Below are positions 57,910 to 64,000 of a DNA stretch of 64,000 nt, piece after piece; positions within the stretch are counted from its first letter, which is position 1, and each line of letters begins with the position of its first letter. The stretch spans positions 11,111 through 75,110 of the forward strand of contig JBEKYC010000030.1 of assembly GCA_049511415.1 (NCBI GenBank), read 5' to 3'. The notes under the pieces were generated by a model. The model was not told the origin of the DNA. It saw nothing but the letters and a program-made list of their open reading frames with translations, and did not search any database. The DNA comes from Bog-159 sp049511415 (GTDB taxonomy: Bacteria > Acidobacteriota > Terriglobia > Bryobacterales > Bryobacteraceae). Position numbers and translations under genes: made by a program.

Positions 57910-60273
57910 TTACTCGTAGCGGAGGGCAACCATCGGATCCACACGGGCTGCGGTAAAGGCGGGGCGCAGCGCGGCGCACAAAACTACAACCGCGACCAAT
58001 CCGCATGCGGCGATGGCCACCCAGGGATCGGTGGGCTTGACGCCGTACAGGGTACTGGCCAGCAGGCGGCGAGCCGCGAAGGCCATCACCCATCCGAGCG
58101 GAATGCCCATGGCCGCCTGGAGAGCCACGCGTTTCAAAACCTGGCGGTGCAGGTCTGTTCGAGTGGCGCCAAACGCCACACGCAATCCGAATTCGCGCAT
58201 ACGCCGGCTGACGGCGTAGGAAGTCACGCCGAAAAGGCCGGCCGACGCCAGAAGCAATCCAAGCACGGCCAGCGCCGCGGATGCGCCGGTCATCACGGTC
58301 TCCTCTTTGCGCGCGGCGTACATGTGTTGTGACATAGTATGCATGCCGGTCACGATGAATGCCGCGTCCTTCTGCCGCGTCTGGTGACGCACAGCCGCGG
58401 CAAGGGCTTCCTGACTGCCCGCCATTTCCAGGAAAATCGTGACCTCGCCCGTCGGCATTTGCGCAAACGGGAAGTAGAAGTACGGTTCGAGGCGCTCCCG
58501 CAGGTGATTGGTAGGACCGTCCTCCACCACGCCCACGATCTGGCGGTTGCGCCTGTCCAAGTGAACCCACATACCCAGCGGATTCCGGCCGCTCGCATAC
58601 CGCCGCACGAATGCCTCGTTCACCATCACTACAAGCGTCGTGTCACGCCCGTCCGACGAACTGAAACCGTGACCGTTGACGATCCGCGCGCCAGTTGTGG
58701 CGAAATAGCCGGGACTGACCTGGTCATAGAAGAACGACACTTTGGGCTGGCCCGGCACCTCCAGGTCCACCGCAGCGCCGCCGCCGGACCCGCTCAGCAG
58801 CACCCGCCGCGCGTATGCTATCCGCTTTACGCCGGGCAAGCCGGACAATTGTGAAACCAGCGCATCGGCGCGGGTGGCGTACGGCAGCGCCGCATTCCAA
58901 TATCCGCGCACCAGCAAAATCTTGCGGCCGGGATCCATCGCCGGACGAATGGCACGGATGTTCTGCAGGCTGCGCCAGAGCAGTCCGGACACGCAGGTGA
59001 CAGCCATTACGAATGCCATTTGCGCGATCACCAGCGCGCTCAGCCAGCGCGACGGTTTGCCGCCTACGGCGGCCTGAATGGAGGGCATCACCCGGCGCTT
59101 CCAGGCATCGCTCAACGGGATCATCGTCCCCAAGAGAGCAACCAATACCAGCGCCACGACGCTGAAAGCCAGCGTCCGCGCGTCCACGCCTACATGGAAA
59201 TCCGTGTAACTCTCGCCGGCATAGAGCAGCGCCGGGACCAGCGCGATCAGCCAACTGGCCAGCACCAGTCCCAGCGCCGTGCCCGTTCCGCAGAGCAGCA
59301 GGGTCTCGACGGCGTGCTGGCGCAGCAAATCGCCGCGGCCGGCCCCCAGAGCCAGCCGGATACCGGTCTCGCGCCGCCGCGCTTCGTTATCCATCAGGCG
59401 CAGATTGGCCAGGTTGGCCGCCGCCACCAGCAGCACCAGGAACAGCGGGGACATCAGCAGTGCCGCGGTGCTGAGTTTGAACTCGTTCCACGGGGCGACC
59501 TTCGCCGTGCGGCCCGGAGCGGGCTCCGCTCCCTCAGCCTGCAGTTGCCGCAGAATGGCATCTTCTTCGCGCTTAGCTTGCTCCGGCGTGACGCCCGGCC
59601 GCAGGCGCGCAGTAGCTTCAAAATCGGCCAGTTTGGGGTCCAGATGATCTTTGAAGCCCAGCGCGCCGAAGAATGTCCGCGGCGGCACGAACAGATCCAC
59701 CAGCACGCCGCGCTGCGTGCCGGAAAATGCCGGCGGGAGGACACCGATGATGCGCAGCGAAGCGCCGCCCACTGCCAACGGGCGTCCGACGATATGCAGA
59801 TCGCCGCCCAGCGCGGTGCGCCAATAGTGATCGGCGATTACTACGATGCCATCGCTTCCGTCGCCATTGTGGAATACGTCGCCCGCCGCCGCTTTGACGC
59901 CCAAGAGATCGAAGTAATTCTCGGAGACACCGGCGGTGATGGGAAAATCGTCGCGATCCGGCAGACGGACTTTGGGTCCCGTGCGGCACTCCGCCAGCAC
60001 GCCTTTCCAGGTGCGCCCGCGTGCGGCCAAGGCTTGGTATTCGACCCAGGTCAGACTATCGTCGCGCTGCTCACGGTCATGCACGAGCATCCAATGCAAG
60101 CGCGCTGGTTCGCGGACGGGCATGTCGCGCAGCCAGCCGGCATCCAGCAGGCTGAAACCGACGGTACAGAAACCAATGGCCAGGCCCAGAGACAAGATCG
60201 CCAGCGCGGTGACTCCCGGCCGCCGGGTCAGCGCCCGAACAGCCATGCGCAAATCGCGAGCAACGGCTCCCAT
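57910..60273 (-). CDS. ADOP-type ABC transporter permease
   Basis: About 787 residues with the duplicated MacB-PCD/FtsX layout. The N-terminus VARDLRMAVRALTRRPGVTA leads into helix 1 (ILSLGLAIGFCTVGFSLLDA). The middle helices carry LVAAANLANLRLMDNEARRR and the C-terminal block SYAVSRRMREFGLRVAFGAT, ending in the conserved VDPMVALRYE. The start is set at 60273 by analogy with relatives. No ATPase is adjacent. It is followed by uxaC on the same strand, with a 57-base gap, but there is no evidence of a functional link. Confidence 0.88.
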   Translation of the reverse strand: MGAVARDLRMAVRALTRRPGVTALAILSLGLAIGFCTVGFSLLDAGWLRDMPVREPARLHWMLVHDREQRDDSLTWVEYQALAARGRTWKGVLAECRTGPKVRLPDRDDFPITAGVSENYFDLLGVKAAAGDVFHNGDGSDGIVVIADHYWRTALGGDLHIVGRPLAVGGASLRIIGVLPPAFSGTQRGVLVDLFVPPRTFFGALGFKDHLDPKLADFEATARLRPGVTPEQAKREEDAILRQLQAEGAEPAPGRTAKVAPWNEFKLSTAALLMSPLFLVLLVAAANLANLRLMDNEARRRETGIRLALGAGRGDLLRQHAVETLLLCGTGTALGLVLASWLIALVPALLYAGESYTDFHVGVDARTLAFSVVALVLVALLGTMIPLSDAWKRRVMPSIQAAVGGKPSRWLSALVIAQMAFVMAVTCVSGLLWRSLQNIRAIRPAMDPGRKILLVRGYWNAALPYATRADALVSQLSGLPGVKRIAYARRVLLSGSGGGAAVDLEVPGQPKVSFFYDQVSPGYFATTGARIVNGHGFSSSDGRDTTLVVMVNEAFVRRYASGRNPLGMWVHLDRRNRQIVGVVEDGPTNHLRERLEPYFYFPFAQMPTGEVTIFLEMAGSQEALAAAVRHQTRQKDAAFIVTGMHTMSQHMYAARKEETVMTGASAALAVLGLLLASAGLFGVTSYAVSRRMREFGLRVAFGATRTDLHRQVLKRVALQAAMGIPLGWVMAFAARRLLASTLYGVKPTDPWVAIAACGLVAVVVLCAALRPAFTAARVDPMVALRYE

Positions 60274-60389
60274 GATGCGATGCGTTGGCAATTCGAGGGC
60301 CAGACGCGGCGCCAGATTTGCGGCAGGGATTAGCGACCCGGCTGTCCGATTTCGGGAAGAGCTGTGCGCTCCCGCTACAATGTCGTTTC

Positions 60390-61367
60390 ATGCCCCAGCG
60401 CCCGGCTTTGCGCGACACGCTCGAATACTGGATGGCACGGGCGGTGGTGGAGACGCTGGCCCGCACGCCATTGGCCGTGGCGCACCGGCTGGCGCGGGTT
60501 TATGCGGGCATGCTGGATCTGGCGCTGCCGCGCTTGCGGCGCGTGGCGATGGCCAATCTGGCGATGGCGTTGCCCGGGCTTGGTGAAAGCGAACATCGGC
60601 GCATCACCGCAGGCGTTTTCCATTCCATCGCGCGCCTGTTGGTGGCGTTCGCGCGCTTTCCACAAATCAACAGGACGAACGTGGGCGAGTGGATCCGCTA
60701 CGAAGGATTCGAGCATTTCGAGAACGCCCGGGAGCGCGGATATGGTGTTCTGTTTGCCACCGCGCACCTGGGGAACTGGGAGTTGAGCGCTTTCGCGCAC
60801 GCGCTGATGACGGCGCCGCTCGATGTGGTGATCCGTCCGCTGGACAATCCCAAGATCGATGCGCTGGTGGAGCGGTACCGGGGGCTTTCGGGTAACCGGT
60901 TGATCGGCAAGAAAGAATACGCGCGCGTCATTCTGAAAGCCCTGCATGACAATGAGGCGGTAGGCATTCTGGTGGATCAGAACGCATCGCTGGAAGAGGG
61001 CGTGTTCGTGGACTTCTTCGGTGTACCGGCCTGCGCCGGCAGCGGTTTTGCCAAGCTCGCCGCGCATAGCGGGGCGGCGGTCATTCCGGGTTTCGCACTC
61101 TGGCAGGCCGATGAACGGAAGTATGTCTTGCGGTTCTATCCCGCGATCGAGGTCACGGGCGATATTGTGCACGATACGCAGGCGCTGCAGAGCCGGCTCG
61201 AGGCCGTGATTCGGGAGTATCCGGATCAGTGGTTGTGGATCCACCGGCGGTGGAAGACCCGTCCGCCGGGAGAAAAGCGTATCCGGCCACAGATGAACAC
61301 CGATGAACCGTCATGGACCGCTGGGGGGCGGCACACAAGAGACGATGAAAACGTGGTAGACGGGTAA
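60390..61367 (+). CDS. Lysophospholipid / lipid A acyltransferase (LpxL/HtrB family)
   Basis: A 325-residue inner-membrane acyltransferase. The catalytic HxxxxD/E motif is in FATAHLGNWELSAFAHALM near residue 130, preceded by RYEGFEHFENARERGYG. The later VGILVDQNASLEEGVFVDFF (DQN motif) and WLWIHRRWKTRPPG at the end of the enzyme are typical. It likely adds a secondary acyl chain to lipid A or a similar lipid. The last 30 residues (RPQMNTDEPSWTAGG and onward) are translated from a dispersed repeat and its flank, so the original stop may have been lost. Confidence 0.85.
   Translation: MPQRPALRDTLEYWMARAVVETLARTPLAVAHRLARVYAGMLDLALPRLRRVAMANLAMALPGLGESEHRRITAGVFHSIARLLVAFARFPQINRTNVGEWIRYEGFEHFENARERGYGVLFATAHLGNWELSAFAHALMTAPLDVVIRPLDNPKIDALVERYRGLSGNRLIGKKEYARVILKALHDNEAVGILVDQNASLEEGVFVDFFGVPACAGSGFAKLAAHSGAAVIPGFALWQADERKYVLRFYPAIEVTGDIVHDTQALQSRLEAVIREYPDQWLWIHRRWKTRPPGEKRIRPQMNTDEPSWTAGGRHTRDDENVVDG
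61285..61308 (+). repeat. Short dispersed repeat with GATGAACAC units, copy 3
   Basis: GGCCACAGATGAACACCGAT followed by GAAC, identical to the first 24 bases of the 25473-25496 core. It lies inside the 3' end of the acyltransferase frame and contributes its tail residues. Confidence 0.75.
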
Positions 61368-61387
61368 AGCTGCAGACAGGGTCGAAC

Positions 61388-61435
61388 ATGACTCCCCCTA
61401 AGCGGCAGCCGTGCACCGAAAGGAGCAGGCGATGA
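61388..61435 (+). CDS. 15-residue open frame upstream of a coupled small frame
   Basis: ATG 61388 encodes MTPPKRQPCTERSRR and stops at 61433-61435, overlapping the ATG at 61432. There is no good ribosome site. Reported only because of the ATGA coupling to the next frame. Confidence 0.2.
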   Translation: MTPPKRQPCTERSRR

Positions 61436-61575
61436 TTGCAGCGGGTTGCAGGCCAGATCGCTTGGCTCCCTTAGAGAGCTGGTATGTCACCCACCGCATC
61501 CCGGATACCGGCCCGACCCAGGCCAATCGTCGCGGCCCGAAGAAACGTCAACTCCAACGCGGCGCTACCGAATGA
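61432..61575 (+). CDS. 47-residue small open frame
   Basis: AAAGGAG lies six to seven bases before ATG 61432. The frame encodes MIAAGCRPDRLAPLESWYVT, then a polar, basic C-terminal half ending QLQRGATE. It is the only candidate gene in the 290-base gap between the acyltransferase and the last permease. No homology is recognised and composition does not prove coding. Confidence 0.3.
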   Translation: MIAAGCRPDRLAPLESWYVTHRIPDTGPTQANRRGPKKRQLQRGATE

Positions 61576-61658
61576 GATGCTGTAAATGACTGAAAGTAGT
61601 CCGCTCAATAATTGTTTTCAGAACAACACGGATGTTTTGGGTGTATAAAAGTCTGTGT

Positions 61659-64000
61659 ATGGAAGGCCTGTTTCAAGATGTGCGATATGCCGCGCGCGTG
61701 CTTCGCAAGCGCCCCGGCTTCACGGTGGTGGCCACAACGTCGCTGGCGCTGGCGATTGGCGCCAATACGACGATTTTCTCGATTGCCAAACAGCTCTTGT
61801 ACGAACGGCTGGCGGTGCCGCAAGCGGCCGACCTTCGCCTGCTCACCTGGATGGGCAGCCGCGAGCGCGTGGCGGTGCATAGCGGCTACCGTTACGATGC
61901 GCTGCCGGGAGGACTGATCCGCTCCGCAGACTTTTCCTACCCGGTCTACGAACAGCTTAGGGCGCAAAATCGGGTGCTGGGGGATCTGCTGATCTTCCAC
62001 GTAACCGGAATGAATGCGACGGTCGGGGAAGATGCGCAACGGGTGGGCGCGCATGAGGTTTCGGGCAACTACTACACGGTTTTGGGCGTGCAGCCGCAAT
62101 TGGGCCGCGGCATCGCACCGCGGGACGATACGGCAGCCAGCCAGCCCGTGGCGGTGATCAGCGACGAGTTCTGGACGCGGGAGTTCGGACGGTCGCCGAC
62201 GGTGCTGGGGCAGTGGATCCGGCTCAACGATGTTCCAGTGATGATTATCGGAGTGAATCCCAAGAGTTTTACAGGCGCGGAGAGCACTCTGCCCGCGGAG
62301 ACTCCGGCGGTGATTGTCCCGCTGGCGCAGGGGCCCAGGCTGACGCCGACTTCCGACGGCACGAAAGCGCTGGCGGATGCGGCGGAATGGGGCGGGTTGA
62401 ATATCCTGGGCCGGACGAAGGCGGGGGTAAGCGACAACGCGGCGCAGGCGGCACTGGATACGCAACTCTCCGCAATCGTGCGCGGAACGATGCCGGTGCG
62501 TAGAGGCGAAGAGATGCCCAGGCTTCGACTGCGCGACGGCAGCCGGGGCCTTTTCGGCCAGGAACAAATCTTCGCCACGCCCCTGTCGGTGCTGATGATG
62601 TTCGTGGGGCTGGTGATTCTGCTGGCGTGCGCCAACATCGCGAATCTGATGCTGGCGCGCGGCGCACAGCGGCAACGGGAGATGAGCGTGCGGCTGGCGC
62701 TGGGCGCGGGGCGCGCACGGATTCTGCGGCAGACGCTAGTGGAGAGCCTGCTGCTAGCCGCGATCGGCGGGGCCAGCGGACTGGCGGTGGGGTATTGGGG
62801 CCGCACGGCAATTCCGCGGCTAACGCAGAACGTTTGGGAGCTGGGGACGTTTCCGGCACACTTCGATTGGCCGGTGTTCGCCTTTACGGCGGCAGTGACG
62901 ATCGTGACGGGTGTTTTATTCGGGCTGGCGCCGGCGCTGGCCGCCACGCGCGCGGACGTCACGCACGGATTAAAAGAAGGCGGACGAACGGCAACGCGGA
63001 GGCGCAGAGGCTTCGCCGGCAAGGCGGTGGCCGGATTTCAGATCGCGCTCTCCACACTGCTGGTGATCGGCGCGGGCCTGTTTGTGCGGTCGCTGGCAGG
63101 GCTCAGCGCGGTGAACCCCGGATTCCGCACGGACCATCTGCTGCTGGCGCAAATCGTGCTGCCGCAGAATCGCTACCCGGCAGGCGCGAATGTGGCGTTT
63201 CATCAGCGGATGGAGCAGGCGATCGCGGCGCTGCCGGGAGTGGGGCGCGCTTCCGCCGGAGAATATGCGTATCTCTCCGACGACTTATCGGATCTGGATT
63301 TTTTGCCGGAAGGCGAGGCGCGAGATCCGGGCCGGCATCAGTCGGAAGCCTACAACGCCGTGGGCGTACACTTTTTCGAAACGCTGGGTATCCCGATGGT
63401 GGCGGGGCGGGCATTTGGGGACGGGGATACAGCCACCTCGCCGAAGGTGGGAATCATCAACCAGAGCCTGGCCAAGACGCGATTCCCCAATCAGAATCCG
63501 ATCGGCAGGAGATTTTTCGCCGGCACGTATGGCGGGTACGGCGATGTACTAACCAGCCTTCCGATCGAGATTGTGGGAGTCTGCGGCGACACTCTGCAGG
63601 CCGATCTACACGGACAGGCGCCACCGCAGTTTTTCATTCCGTACATACAACAAACATCGATACGACGTCTGAATTACGAGATTCGCACACGGACGAAGCC
63701 GGAAGCGATGGTACGTGCGTTGCGCGGCATGCTGCACGCGGCAGATGCGGAACTTCCGTTGGTGAATGTGCGGACCCAGGAGGAACAAATCGCTGCGGAC
63801 CTGGAGGAGGAACGGCTGTTCGTCGCGCTGACTTCCAGCTTCGGCATGCTGGCTTTGGTGCTGGCGTCGGTGGGGATTTACGGGGTGATGGCGTATTCGG
63901 TGACGCAGCGGACCAACGAGATCGGCATCCGGCTGACGCTGGGGGCGATCCCGCGGCAGGTGGTGGGCATGGTGCTGCGGGAAGCCGGGTGGCTTTCGGG
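61659..64000 (+). CDS. ADOP-type ABC transporter permease (3' end outside window)
   Basis: An open frame of 780 codons that runs off the window. MEGLFQDVRYAARVLRKRPG starts at 61659; an in-frame ATG at 61632 would add nine residues. Helix 1 is TSLALAIGANTTIFSIAKQL. The first periplasmic domain contains VSGNYYTVLGVQPQLGRGIA, and middle helices carry LLACANIANLMLARGAQRQR with REMSVRLALGAGRARILRQT. A second periplasmic domain has YNAVGVHFFETLGIPMVAGR, and the C-terminal block begins SVTQRTNEIGIRLTLGAIP. Only the last 40-50 residues should be missing. Third orphan permease of the window. Confidence 0.88.
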   Translation, partial: MEGLFQDVRYAARVLRKRPGFTVVATTSLALAIGANTTIFSIAKQLLYERLAVPQAADLRLLTWMGSRERVAVHSGYRYDALPGGLIRSADFSYPVYEQLRAQNRVLGDLLIFHVTGMNATVGEDAQRVGAHEVSGNYYTVLGVQPQLGRGIAPRDDTAASQPVAVISDEFWTREFGRSPTVLGQWIRLNDVPVMIIGVNPKSFTGAESTLPAETPAVIVPLAQGPRLTPTSDGTKALADAAEWGGLNILGRTKAGVSDNAAQAALDTQLSAIVRGTMPVRRGEEMPRLRLRDGSRGLFGQEQIFATPLSVLMMFVGLVILLACANIANLMLARGAQRQREMSVRLALGAGRARILRQTLVESLLLAAIGGASGLAVGYWGRTAIPRLTQNVWELGTFPAHFDWPVFAFTAAVTIVTGVLFGLAPALAATRADVTHGLKEGGRTATRRRRGFAGKAVAGFQIALSTLLVIGAGLFVRSLAGLSAVNPGFRTDHLLLAQIVLPQNRYPAGANVAFHQRMEQAIAALPGVGRASAGEYAYLSDDLSDLDFLPEGEARDPGRHQSEAYNAVGVHFFETLGIPMVAGRAFGDGDTATSPKVGIINQSLAKTRFPNQNPIGRRFFAGTYGGYGDVLTSLPIEIVGVCGDTLQADLHGQAPPQFFIPYIQQTSIRRLNYEIRTRTKPEAMVRALRGMLHAADAELPLVNVRTQEEQIAADLEEERLFVALTSSFGMLALVLASVGIYGVMAYSVTQRTNEIGIRLTLGAIPRQVVGMVLREAGWLS

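Noticed and set aside
1..64000. CRISPR arrays, tRNA or rRNA genes
   Set aside because: Reading through the window I saw no regularly spaced direct repeats with spacers and no cloverleaf with a CCA-type end or rRNA-like conserved blocks. A tRNA or Rfam scan would settle this.

Overview
The window is a GC-rich chromosomal segment that most resembles an acidobacterium of the Bryobacterales/Solibacter type. No marker gene proves this; the call rests on gene content. It carries three orphan two-module FtsX/MacB permeases (the ADOP type abundant in Acidobacteriota), an Oar-like TonB receptor with an N-terminal carboxypeptidase-regulatory domain, a GloVer-repeat protein, a PQQ dehydrogenase with a C-terminal haem domain, a Ser/Thr kinase with a membrane tail, and many secreted hydrolases.

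Layout. 0.5-6.0 kb is housekeeping-like: phosphate butyryltransferase, a membrane-anchored JAMM peptidase, type-3 ProS, a frameshifted MFS carrier and a DMT protein. 6.0-14.1 kb is an accessory island. It holds two tandem copies of a G-rich non-coding repeat, a broken antitoxin-like gene, an IS1595-type element (about 7156-10242) whose ends carry a 26-bp inverted repeat and which encloses a PIN-domain module, an ankyrin fragment, and a tyrosine-recombinase plus IS91 (HUH) transposase element. 14.1-32.1 kb is ordinary and largely secretory or envelope-related: FAD oxidoreductase, STAS protein, Oar-like receptor, HutH, esterase, penicillin-acylase-family amidase, alpha/beta hydrolase, quinoprotein and an ADOP permease. 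32.1-38.4 kb is an ArsR/VOC/SRPBCC/DUF1801/MFS operon followed by HicBA, a truncated second MFS copy and two DUF899 genes. 38.4-44.2 kb has a short UvrA paralogue, a HEPN pair, a fragment of a second uvrA, a beta-lactamase-fold protein, a third copy of the G-rich repeat and a decayed NTF2-like gene.

44.3-47.2 kb is the most unusual locus. A 758-residue protein has four cysteine-rich repeats and a phage-tail-like beta module. It is followed by a DUF1360 membrane protein and a small protein with an MCCG start. From 47.3 kb come tandem amidohydrolases (the second apparently without metal ligands), the GloVer protein, a Ser/Thr kinase coupled to a GH16 glycanase, a Phd/VapC-type toxin-antitoxin pair, a hexuronate transporter convergent with glucuronate isomerase, two more ADOP permeases (the last runs off the window) and a lipid A-type acyltransferase.

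Recurring themes are promoters whose -10 lies only 6-9 bases before the start codon (likely leaderless mRNAs), a short GATGAACAC-type repeat sitting at gene junctions, and remnants of tandem paralogues between 34 and 42 kb. I saw no tRNA, rRNA or CRISPR array. All database-style assignments are from memory of the families; nothing was computed.
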